Shown one piece after another: positions 21,832 to 27,820 of a DNA stretch of 27,820 bases; positions within the stretch are counted from its first letter, which is position 1, and each line of letters starts with the position of its first letter. The DNA lies in NCBI GenBank assembly GCA_030428585.1, contig JAUIDL010000002.1:1-27820 (forward strand). The letters run 5' to 3'. Source of the stretch: a bacterium (GTDB lineage: Bacteria; Patescibacteriota; Saccharimonadia; Saccharimonadales; Saccharimonadaceae). The notes beneath the pieces are model-generated. The model was not told the origin of the DNA and did no database searches. It was given only the letters and a program-made list of their open reading frames with translations. The translations under genes were made by a program, and so were the position numbers.

Positions 21832-21857
21832 GCATGTTACGGATAAAAACTTAGCGT

Positions 21858-21863
21858 TATACT
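21858..21863 (+). promoter_or_regulatory. -10 element of priA
   Basis: TATACT ends exactly 7 nt before the priA ATG (21871), predicting a leaderless transcript. AATAAGG lies between them and would be at or before +1, so it cannot serve as a full ribosome-binding site. Confidence 0.6.
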
Positions 21864-21870
21864 AATAAGG

Positions 21871-23820
21871 ATGGAGGAGTTGTATTACGAAATTGCGCCG
21901 ACCCGTATTGTCCGCCCAGGCGTCGACGTTTTTACCTATGCTTCGACCGAAAAACTCGAAATTGGACAAGTTGTTACTGTTGAAGTTGGCAAGCGATCGG
22001 TGATTGGTGTCGTCATGCGAGCTGTCGACAAACCGGCGTTTGCGACCAAGCCAATTCAGTCTATTGTGACATCACTTCCCTTGCCATCATCTCTTCTCTC
22101 GCTCGCACAGTGGCTATCCGACTACTACCAAACACCACTGGCAACGGTCTTTCAAACGGTATTACCTCGAGGTATTGATAAAAAACGACGCGAGTCAAAG
22201 CGGGTCGCTAAACCAAGCGCCGAGCGAGAGCGAACAACTTTTTTACTCAACTCTGACCAACAGTCGGCAGTGACAACAATTCTGAAGAACCCCGGCAAAA
22301 CCACCCTGCTCCAAGGCGTCACTGGCTCTGGAAAGACAGAGGTCTACAAAGAGGTCGCTCGCCAGACGATGGCCCAAGGCAAATCTGCCATCCTACTCGT
22401 TCCCGAGATTGGCTTGACCAGCCAACTGGTGGCAGAGTTCGTCCACGAATTCCCCGATGTACTCCTGACCCACTCTAAAATGACAGAAGCCGAGCGACAC
22501 AAAGTCTGGCTCGCCGCCCTTCAGTCAGACAGCCCTCGTCTGGTTATCGGTCCCCGCTCTGCCCTGTTCATGCCGGTGCCGCGTCTTGGTGCCATTATGA
22601 TCGATGAAGCGCACGAACCAAGCTACAAACAAGAGCAGTCACCTCGCTACTCAGCCCTGCGCACTGCCAGCGTCCTGGGTAAGCTGACTGATTCACCGGT
22701 CGTGCTCGGCAGTGCCACCCCAAGTCTGGCTGATCGTTACATCGCCGAACACGGCAAGCACCCAATTGTGCGTATGCAGGCACCAGCCCGCAAAACAGCC
22801 AGTAAGCCGACCGTCCATCTGATTGATATGACAAAACGGGACAATTTCAAGCGGCACCGCTTCCTGTCTGACACGCTACTCTCGAGCATCGAAAAAACGC
22901 TCGCGGGTGAAAAACAAACGCTGATTTTTCACAACCGCCGTGGCAGTGCCGCCAGTACGCTATGCGAGAACTGCGGCTGGACAGCCCAGTGCCCGCACTG
23001 TTTCGTTCCCCTGACGCTGCACGCCGACCGTTTTCAGTTGTCTTGTCACATCTGTGGCTTTCACCAAAAAGTCCCGACGAACTGCCCCGTCTGCCAATCG
23101 GCTGACATCATTCATAAAGGCATCGGCACGAAGTTAGTCGAGAGCGAACTACGCAAGATTTTTCCAAAAGCCCGGATTGCCCGCTTTGATTCTGATAATA
23201 AACAGGATGAAACCGTCGCCGAGCAATACGACGCGTTATATAGAGGTGATATCGACATCGCCATTGGCACGCAAGTAGTCGCCAAAGGACTCGATCTCCC
23301 GCACCTGCGCACAGTCGGGGTCGTCCAAGCTGACAGCGGCTTGGCGCTGCCTGATTTTGCCGCCAGCGAACGGGCCTTCCAGCTACTGAGCCAGGTAGTT
23401 GGCCGGGTTGGCCGCGATGAACACGCTACTGACGTCGTGATTCAAAGCTATCAGCCGTCTCATCCAGCCGTCCAGCTGGGTATTACCCAAAACTACGAAC
23501 AATTTTACAAAGAAGCCCTCGCCTGGCGCCAAAAAGGTGGCTTTCCACCCTTCACTTACCTTTTAAAGCTGACGACCATCTATAAATCAGAGGCCGCTGC
23601 CGTTCGATCGGCGCGCCAGCTGGCCCAAACACTGCGTCGGGAACTGCATCCAGACGTCACCCTGCTGGGCCCCACGCCCGCCTTTTACGAACGACAAGGT
23701 GATACCTACCGCTGGCAACTGACGCTCAAGAGTCCACGGCGTGAACACCTGATTGCTGCCCTGCAGCACGTCCCGCCAACACATTGGCAAAGTGAACTCG
23801 ATCCAACGTCCCTGCTCTAA
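21871..23820 (+). CDS. priA: Primosomal protein N' (PriA helicase)
   Basis: This 649-residue superfamily 2 helicase restarts stalled replication forks. The Walker A GVTGSGKTEVY starts at 149 and DEAH is at 245-248. QVVGRVGRDEH near 510 is motif VI-like, with GRVGR in place of the usual GRAGR. The zinc-binding insert keeps all eight cysteines (365, 368, 374, 377, 392, 395, 405, 408). The N-terminal DNA-binding domain is somewhat short compared with the classic 730-residue enzyme. The start follows a TATACT by 7 nt. Its stop is 8 nt from the terminator of GC-rich mini-gene 2. Confidence 0.96.
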   Translation: MEELYYEIAPTRIVRPGVDVFTYASTEKLEIGQVVTVEVGKRSVIGVVMRAVDKPAFATKPIQSIVTSLPLPSSLLSLAQWLSDYYQTPLATVFQTVLPRGIDKKRRESKRVAKPSAERERTTFLLNSDQQSAVTTILKNPGKTTLLQGVTGSGKTEVYKEVARQTMAQGKSAILLVPEIGLTSQLVAEFVHEFPDVLLTHSKMTEAERHKVWLAALQSDSPRLVIGPRSALFMPVPRLGAIMIDEAHEPSYKQEQSPRYSALRTASVLGKLTDSPVVLGSATPSLADRYIAEHGKHPIVRMQAPARKTASKPTVHLIDMTKRDNFKRHRFLSDTLLSSIEKTLAGEKQTLIFHNRRGSAASTLCENCGWTAQCPHCFVPLTLHADRFQLSCHICGFHQKVPTNCPVCQSADIIHKGIGTKLVESELRKIFPKARIARFDSDNKQDETVAEQYDALYRGDIDIAIGTQVVAKGLDLPHLRTVGVVQADSGLALPDFAASERAFQLLSQVVGRVGRDEHATDVVIQSYQPSHPAVQLGITQNYEQFYKEALAWRQKGGFPPFTYLLKLTTIYKSEAAAVRSARQLAQTLRRELHPDVTLLGPTPAFYERQGDTYRWQLTLKSPRREHLIAALQHVPPTHWQSELDPTSLL

Positions 23821-23828
23821 AGAAAATG

Positions 23829-23866
23829 GCCCCAACCCTTGCTCGTTCAGACACAAGGATTGGGGC
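23829..23866 (-). terminator. Terminator of GC-rich mini-gene 2
   Basis: GCCCCAACCCTTG (23829-23841) pairs with CAAGGATTGGGGC (23854-23866) at 12 of 13 positions. On the minus strand it is followed by CATTTTCTTTAG, so it ends the mini-gene. It lies 8 nt from the priA stop and could also act on priA transcripts. Confidence 0.85.
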
Positions 23867-23892
23867 ACGTACGCCAAGGTGGATTCTCATGA

Positions 23893-24051
23893 CTAGACGC
23901 CCCCGAAGGCTTCGAGAAACTGCATGACGCCATAAACGCCGAAGCCGAGGGCCGCCAGCACTACGCAGACGACAAACACCCCGCCCGCCAGGCACAAGAG
24001 AATCCACAGGATATAGCCGATTACTTTCAGCACCCCACGGATCACACCCAC
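23893..24051 (-). CDS. GC-rich mini-gene 2, 52-aa hydrophobic membrane peptide
   Basis: The favoured start is GTG at 24051, preceded by GAGAGAGGA at a 6-nt gap. The frame is open up to a GTG at 24099, but that lies within the -10 region. The 52-residue product has one long hydrophobic span (about 12-41, YILWILLCLAGGVFVVCVVL) that could be one or two membrane passes. Most codons end in G or C, unlike priA and def. The upstream box TATAGT (24098-24103), leader AAAGACAG, leader hairpin (24076-24091), SD and terminator make a self-contained unit. Function is unknown; membrane peptides of this type include toxins and structural micropeptides, but nothing here supports a choice. Confidence 0.6.
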   Translation of the reverse strand: MGVIRGVLKVIGYILWILLCLAGGVFVVCVVLAALGFGVYGVMQFLEAFGGV

Positions 24052-24097
24052 TGATCGTCCTCTCTCGATACGTACACAGGTGTCTACCTGTCTTTCC

Positions 24098-24103
24098 ACT
24101 ATA
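24098..24103 (-). promoter_or_regulatory. -10 element of GC-rich mini-gene 2
   Basis: TATAGT on the minus strand, then GG and AAAGACAG (24095-24088), then the inverted repeat ACAGGT/ACCTGT (24091-24076). The same order occurs at mini-gene 1. Confidence 0.5.
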
Positions 24104-24135
24104 GCATCCCTCTAGTCACCCCTGTTCCAATAGGG

Positions 24136-24141
24136 TATAAT
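24136..24141 (+). promoter_or_regulatory. -10 element of def-fmt
   Basis: TATAAT ends exactly 7 nt before the def ATG (24149), the clearest leaderless promoter in the window. Confidence 0.65.
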
Positions 24142-24148
24142 TGTCGCA

Positions 24149-24724
24149 ATGACAAAAGACGACATTATCACCCTCCCCAACAGCCACCTGCGTGAGGTTT
24201 CTGCCAAAGTTAGCTTTCCGACTGATGAAACCAAGCAGCTGATCGACGACATGACCGCCGCCGCCCTGGATTGGGAAAATTCACGCCCGCATGAAATCAG
24301 CGCTGCACTGGCCGCGGTACAGATAGACCGGATGGAACGTGTCGTCATTATTCGCAGCGATTTTGAAGATAAGGGTTCGCAGGAATTCACCCCTCTGATT
24401 AATCCAGAAATTGTGAAGTACGAAGGCGACATCGTCGCTGATTACGAAGGCTGCTTAAGCGTCAAAGATATCTATGGTAAAGTTCCTCGGCATAACAAAA
24501 TTCGCGTCAAAGCCTTTGATGTCGACGGTAACGAAGTTCGGTTCAAGGCCGATGGCTTCCTCGCCCGCGTCATCCAGCACGAGATTGACCACACCAAAGG
24601 CATCGTCTTTATCGACCACATCAAAGATTCGCCCGACGCCTTCTATCACTTGAACGAAAAAGGTGAACTAAAGGAACTCGATTACGATGAGCACATCAAA
24701 GACAATCATATTCTTTGGGACTGA
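24149..24724 (+). CDS. def: Peptide deformylase
   Basis: This 191-residue metalloenzyme removes the formyl group from nascent proteins. Motif 2 EGCLS (100-104, Cys102) and motif 3 HEIDH (144-148) supply the metal ligands and catalytic Glu145. Motif 1, normally GxGLAAxQ, reads SAALAAVQ (51-58), with the first glycines replaced. This gives a slight departure near the active-site rim, so activity is likely but not certain. Its 3' end overlaps the fmt start by 38 nt in another frame. Transcription is likely leaderless (TATAAT 7 nt upstream). Confidence 0.93.
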   Translation: MTKDDIITLPNSHLREVSAKVSFPTDETKQLIDDMTAAALDWENSRPHEISAALAAVQIDRMERVVIIRSDFEDKGSQEFTPLINPEIVKYEGDIVADYEGCLSVKDIYGKVPRHNKIRVKAFDVDGNEVRFKADGFLARVIQHEIDHTKGIVFIDHIKDSPDAFYHLNEKGELKELDYDEHIKDNHILWD

Positions 24725-25577
24725 TAGTTTTAGCGTTTCAGCCCTCCGCCATCTGATTGAGGCTGGTTACGCTATCAGCGCCGTCGTGACAAAACCTGAT
24801 GCCCGTTCCGGCCGCGGCCAGCACATGATTGCCCCAGCGGTAAAAGTGTTAGCTGAAGAAAACAACATTCCCGTCTGGCAACCGACCGACCTGGCTGACA
24901 TCAAGGACGATATTGCCGCGCTCGACCAGCCTTTGGGCGTTCTGTCGAGTTTTGGTCGGATTATCCCGCAAGATATTATCGACCTCTTTTCACCTGGCAT
25001 TATCAATGTTCACCCGTCCCTGTTGCCTCGTTATCGTGGCCCAACGCCGATTGAAACAGCAATTCTGAACGGCGATAGCGAAACTGGTATCTCGATCATG
25101 CTCCTGACTGCTAAGATGGATGCCGGCCCTGTCTACGCGCAAGCGACGTATCCTTTGACTGGCACCGAAACCCAAGCCGATTTGTACGAAAGCCTGGCTG
25201 ATCTGGGCAGTTCGCTCCTGATTCAACAGTTGCCCCGTATTTTTGACGGCTCACATACCCCAACCGAGCAAATTGAAGCTGATGCAACGTATACAGACTT
25301 ACTCCACAAAGAAGACGCCCTGATTGCCCCAGAAACAGCCCCGGCCGATGTCTTGGCCCGTAAAGTCCGCGCCCATCTAACCTTTCCAAAGACCAAGCTG
25401 TCCGCCTATGACCAGCTCATCACGGTTGTTGTCGCTCACGATAGCGACCAACCGGAACACAATCTATCATTTATCTGCTCGGATGGCCGGTATTTTGTCG
25501 TAGACGAACTCGTCGCCCCGAGTGGACGACGAATGAATAGTGCTGATTTTTTGAACGGCTACACGCCGAAAGCTTAG
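24687..25577 (+). CDS. fmt: Methionyl-tRNA formyltransferase
   Basis: This 296-residue enzyme formylates Met-tRNA for initiation. Residues 8-17 (IFFGTDSFSV) match the conserved N-terminal strand-loop, and HPSLLPRYRGPTPIETAILNGDSETG with MDAGPVY carry the formyl-folate site and catalytic region. A C-terminal OB-like domain follows. The start inside def (38-nt overlap) is required because the conserved FFGT motif lies in the overlap. AAAGGA about 11 nt upstream may serve as ribosome-binding site. The stop overlaps the stop of the convergent 144-aa gene. Confidence 0.95.
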   Translation: MSTSKTIIFFGTDSFSVSALRHLIEAGYAISAVVTKPDARSGRGQHMIAPAVKVLAEENNIPVWQPTDLADIKDDIAALDQPLGVLSSFGRIIPQDIIDLFSPGIINVHPSLLPRYRGPTPIETAILNGDSETGISIMLLTAKMDAGPVYAQATYPLTGTETQADLYESLADLGSSLLIQQLPRIFDGSHTPTEQIEADATYTDLLHKEDALIAPETAPADVLARKVRAHLTFPKTKLSAYDQLITVVVAHDSDQPEHNLSFICSDGRYFVVDELVAPSGRRMNSADFLNGYTPKA

Positions 25578-26008
25578 GCTGCGGGCGGCGGAGTGCCAAG
25601 AATCGCATCGCGGTTTTGAACAATTTCTTGTTTCAATTCTTCCAGCGTGCGCGCGACCACGTCACGGTAGTCTGGGCGATTGACCTCAAGCCACTTGGTC
25701 GCCGCATACTCGGCTTTGACATTGGGGTTGTCTGGAGGTAACTGAACTGCTTGTGAAAGCTGTTGCAGTAACGGATCAGCTAGGTAATCCGGCTTGTTCT
25801 GCGCAATCCAGGCATCGACAGCGCCGTCTTGCCGGTCGATAATCGCTTCAAATTCCTGCAACTGCTCGTCACTCATCCCCTCGCTGAGGGTGATGCCAAC
25901 CTTGTACTGCAGTTGATCGTAGACATGTTGCAAGAATGGCTTCTTTTGTTCTTCTGGAAGCTCCGCTAACCCAATATCAGCCAGGAATTTATCGTCAAGT
26001 TGAAACAT
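25574..26008 (-). CDS. Tandem paralogue B: small helical protein with PDY motifs (possibly DUF5663-like)
   Basis: This 144-residue protein looks entirely helical and acidic. It contains two copies of a short motif, AWIAQNKPDY and KWLEVNRPDY, in a W-x8-PDY-like pattern. The N-terminal segment (FLADIGLAELPEEQKKPFLQ) resembles DUF5663 proteins of candidate-phyla bacteria; the match is from memory and only tentative. It has its own TATAAT (26029-26034) and an AAAGAGG ribosome-binding site. It resembles the neighbouring 129-residue protein over most of its length, so the two are tandem paralogues. Its stop overlaps the fmt stop on the other strand by 3 nt (25575-25577 vs 25574-25576). Confidence 0.75.
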   Translation of the reverse strand: MFQLDDKFLADIGLAELPEEQKKPFLQHVYDQLQYKVGITLSEGMSDEQLQEFEAIIDRQDGAVDAWIAQNKPDYLADPLLQQLSQAVQLPPDNPNVKAEYAATKWLEVNRPDYRDVVARTLEELKQEIVQNRDAILGTPPPAA

Positions 26009-26028
26009 ACTACCTCTTTCTTGCTTTC

Positions 26029-26034
26029 ATTATA
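26029..26034 (-). promoter_or_regulatory. -10 element of paralogue B
   Basis: TATAAT on the minus strand, 20 nt before the ATG, with AAAGAGG in the leader. It is independent of the upstream paralogue. Confidence 0.55.
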
Positions 26035-26064
26035 GCAAGGCTGTCTGTATGGGTGAAGGCTAAG

Positions 26065-26454
26065 TTACTGATTCTGCAGTTCTTGCCGGTATTGCTCGGC
26101 AACCTGTGCGACGATTTCTTGATAGTCAGGAAAAGTCACCGTAATCCAGGCCATACTCGCGTAAATCTTCTCTGGCCAGATATCATCCTCTTCCATCGCC
26201 GCTTGCTGCTGCGCCAGCATGAATGCTTCGCTCTCGCGATAGTCGGGCGCGTGCTGGTCGAGCCACCGCTGAATCACTTCTCGGTTATCGTTGATAATAT
26301 CACGATATTCGGCATTTTGCTCGTCGGTTGCCCGCTCCATCAACTGATCTCCAACCCTCATCTGAAACTCGAGCAAAATATCTTGCTGTTCGGCCGCCGG
26401 TCGGTCCACAATGCCCAACATTTCAATAAATGCATCAGGTTGCGATGTATCCAT
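26065..26454 (-). CDS. Tandem paralogue A: small helical protein with PDY motifs
   Basis: This 129-residue acidic, helical protein aligns with the downstream 144-residue one. RWLDQHAPDYRESE corresponds to AWIAQNKPDYLADP. The second motif MAWITVTFPDYQEIVAQVAEQYRQEL corresponds to KWLEVNRPDYRDVVARTLEELKQEI. The N-terminal FIEMLGIVDRPAAEQQ also matches FLADIGLAELPEEQK. The ATG overlaps the stop of the 381-residue gene by one base (TAATG), and AGAGGA lies 8 nt upstream inside that gene. It is therefore translated in an operon with it. No known function. Confidence 0.75.
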   Translation of the reverse strand: MDTSQPDAFIEMLGIVDRPAAEQQDILLEFQMRVGDQLMERATDEQNAEYRDIINDNREVIQRWLDQHAPDYRESEAFMLAQQQAAMEEDDIWPEKIYASMAWITVTFPDYQEIVAQVAEQYRQELQNQ

Positions 26455-27599
26455 TACGCTCGTCCTCTTTCTATCTGATCAAAATCGATGAGACTGTCTT
26501 CATCTCGGTGCGAGTCATCCAAAATACCCTGTTTTGATTTATCAATTCCTTGGTCGACAGCCATCGGTACGGTAATCCCTAGGGTTATTGCAGCGGCTAG
26601 TACGGCGCCGCCGGCTGCCGCACCCAGTTGAAGCCGGTGACGATTTGCCTCTCGTTTCACTTGTCGAAGCTCTGGCGTCATCGCAGGATCGTTGGGGTCA
26701 ATACCCCTATCAAGTTGCTTGTTGTATTGTTCGGCCCACCACGATTTAAAGCGATGCTCGCGGAAATTGCTGCTGACCTCACCAACTGCTCGTCTTTCTT
26801 TATTCCGACCACCAAGCCATCGTTGTCGCAGACCGGCGAGACCAAATTTTCGAGCTCGAGGAGTGTTCTTATCTTTTTCAGCTTGTTCAGCGCGATTTCG
26901 CAGTGACGGCAAGGCTCGTTTACGCGCCGCCTCGATAATGCGCGGGTCAACACCCCACTCTTCCATCTTCTCGAGTTGTTTCTTAAAGTCTTCCTTAGCC
27001 GTGTTCAAGAAAAGGACATTCTCTTTCTTGTACTCGTCTGGTTTCTCATTAAACAAACGAAGAGAGTCAGCCTGCAAAAAAATACGGCGCAGTGCCGGCT
27101 GCTTTTCGCAGGCTTCTTCTATTTCAGCAAGTTCGGTCTGTTTGGCTTCATTCGCCACTAACTGACGGTCGATTTCGTCGCGCTGCCGCTCTAAAGAGGT
27201 GTGTTCGATCTCGAGCCGCTGTTTTTCATTGCCAAAAAGTTTGGTGGTACCAGCTTCAACTTCAGTTTCGTCAGGAGTGGTTTCGACGGTGCTTGTGGTC
27301 GTCTCCGTGCCTGATTGTGTATCAGAGGATACACCTTCGGTCTCAGGAGACGACTGATTTTCGGAATCAGAATCAGAGTTAGGTGTTGAAGCTGAGTCTG
27401 GCGTTTCCGGCGTAGAAGACGGTGATGTCTCGGGCGGACGACCTGGATAATCATCTGGCATCCCCTGTGTGATATCTTCAGGCGCACGCATTGACGGAGG
27501 CAGGTTGCCGAGATTCTCACGACGAGGTATATCCGCTGGTGTTGGTGCTTTTGATTCTTCTTCAGGCATGTTTGTGTTTTTAGGCTTTGCAAAAAGCAT
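26454..27599 (-). CDS. Coiled-coil protein with C-terminal membrane segment, unknown function
   Basis: This 381-residue protein has a disordered N-terminus (about 1-120, rich in Pro, Ser, Thr and acidic residues). A coiled-coil-prone region follows (about 125-235, EKQRLEIEHTSLERQRDEID), then a basic stretch (about 240-290). A hydrophobic segment at about 328-349 (GAAAGGAVLAAAITLGITVP) and an acidic tail complete it. The architecture suggests a cytoplasmic coiled coil with a membrane tail anchor. I recognise no family. The start is uncertain: ATG 27599 or ATG 27569 (MPEEES); neither has a clear Shine-Dalgarno. The gene ends 1 nt into paralogue A, and it follows infB. Confidence 0.7.
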   Translation of the reverse strand: MLFAKPKNTNMPEEESKAPTPADIPRRENLGNLPPSMRAPEDITQGMPDDYPGRPPETSPSSTPETPDSASTPNSDSDSENQSSPETEGVSSDTQSGTETTTSTVETTPDETEVEAGTTKLFGNEKQRLEIEHTSLERQRDEIDRQLVANEAKQTELAEIEEACEKQPALRRIFLQADSLRLFNEKPDEYKKENVLFLNTAKEDFKKQLEKMEEWGVDPRIIEAARKRALPSLRNRAEQAEKDKNTPRARKFGLAGLRQRWLGGRNKERRAVGEVSSNFREHRFKSWWAEQYNKQLDRGIDPNDPAMTPELRQVKREANRHRLQLGAAAGGAVLAAAITLGITVPMAVDQGIDKSKQGILDDSHRDEDSLIDFDQIERGRA

Positions 27600-27615
27600 A
27601 GCATAAGCACAACAG

Positions 27616-27649
27616 ATAGTCCATCCCTAGTCGGGTCTGAACGGACTAT
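27616..27649 (-). terminator. Possible stem-loop after infB
   Basis: ATAGTCC (27649-27643 on the minus strand) pairs with GGACTAT (27622-27616), with an inner CCC/GGG. The 3' side has no U-run, so it may be an attenuator or RNA-end stabiliser rather than a full terminator. The infB stop lies inside the stem. Confidence 0.4.
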
Positions 27650-27820
27650 GCGAGAGTTCGTTGGACGATTTCGCGGGTAAAGGCTTCGATAGTATCACCT
27701 TCTTCGAGCAGCAGTTTTCGCTCGGTTTTTAGGCTCAAGCCACACATGTCGCCTTCGAAAACTTCTTTGGCTTCGACTTTTTCGCGTTGGACGCTGGTAA
27801 TTTCAGCTTCGCCGATGACT
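27646..27820 (-). CDS. infB: Translation initiation factor IF-2, C-terminal fragment at window edge
   Basis: The minus-strand frame enters from the window edge and stops at TAG (27648-27646), giving 57 residues. The segment REKVEAKEVFEGDMCGLSLK, followed by LLLEEGDTIEAFTRE and QRTLA, matches the last beta-barrel domain of bacterial IF-2. IF-2 brings fMet-tRNA to the ribosome, fitting def, fmt and map elsewhere in the window. The 5' part, including the GTPase domain, lies outside. Confidence 0.9.
   Translation of the reverse strand, partial: VIGEAEITSVQREKVEAKEVFEGDMCGLSLKTERKLLLEEGDTIEAFTREIVQRTLA

Noticed and set aside
24052..24099. Longer start (GTG 24099) for mini-gene 2, giving 68 residues
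   Set aside because: That GTG lies on the -10 box, and there is no ribosome-binding site ahead of it. GTG 24051 has GAGAGAGGA at the right distance.
1..27820. Alternative genetic code (TGA read as glycine or tryptophan)
   Set aside because: def, nrdR, the PRT-like gene and mini-gene 1 all end at TGA at the length expected for the family, and def has TAG directly after it. No in-frame TGA occurs in conserved genes.
1..27820. tRNA, rRNA, tmRNA, CRISPR array or insertion sequence
   Set aside because: No cloverleaf-like gene, direct-repeat/spacer pattern or transposase motif was found. All intergenic gaps above 100 bp are explained by promoters, the T-box leader, the nested palindrome or the mini-gene cassettes.

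Overview
The window looks like a chromosomal segment from a small-genome Patescibacteria (CPR) bacterium, most likely Saccharibacteria-like. The evidence is compact, streamlined genes, informational and division genes packed into short operons, DUF-type proteins without clear relatives, and almost no metabolic genes. The standard code (TAA, TAG and TGA all used as stops) fits every complete gene. The lineage call is inference from gene content, not from a marker-gene tree. No tRNA, rRNA, CRISPR array or insertion sequence was seen.

Layout. 1-2326 (minus): a cut-off polytopic membrane protein and a LytR-CpsA-Psr cell-wall ligase. 2424-3023 (plus): signal peptidase I, followed by a nested inverted-repeat element (3016-3139). 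3150-21819 is minus strand except for one gene. It holds parA-parB, rplU, a cell-surface group (CAP-domain membrane protein and a beta-helix surface protein), a minimal zincin protease, a small acidic protein, ileS with an unknown 185-aa protein behind a T-box leader, and a division/redox group ftsA-ftsZ-nrdR-thioredoxin fold-VKOR. These are followed by map, adk, yqeY, rpsU, recJ with a winged-helix regulator, and a phosphoribosyltransferase-like protein. The exception is a GC-rich plus-strand mini-gene at 9213-9515. 21871-25577 is plus strand: priA, def, fmt, with a second GC-rich mini-gene (minus) after priA. 25574-27820 (minus) has infB (3' end only), a coiled-coil/membrane protein and two tandem paralogues of a small PDY-motif protein.

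How the genes fit together. Initiation and N-terminal Met processing are well represented: fmt makes fMet-tRNA, infB delivers it, def deformylates and map removes Met. LepB, LCP, CAP and beta-helix proteins build or decorate the envelope. VKOR with a CxxC-less thioredoxin-fold partner suggests disulfide chemistry in exported proteins.

Most interesting points: (1) a class II/translational-type T-box riboswitch (about 13013-13200) with an Ile codon in a very short stem I, controlling an unknown gene plus ileS; (2) an unusually consistent leaderless-promoter design, with a -10 hexamer 6-10 nt before the start codon in at least seven genes; (3) an NrdR that lacks all zinc-ribbon cysteines; (4) two GC-rich single-gene cassettes with the same architecture, each inserted tail-to-tail immediately behind the stop codon of a housekeeping gene; (5) a 124-bp nested palindrome between lepB and parB.
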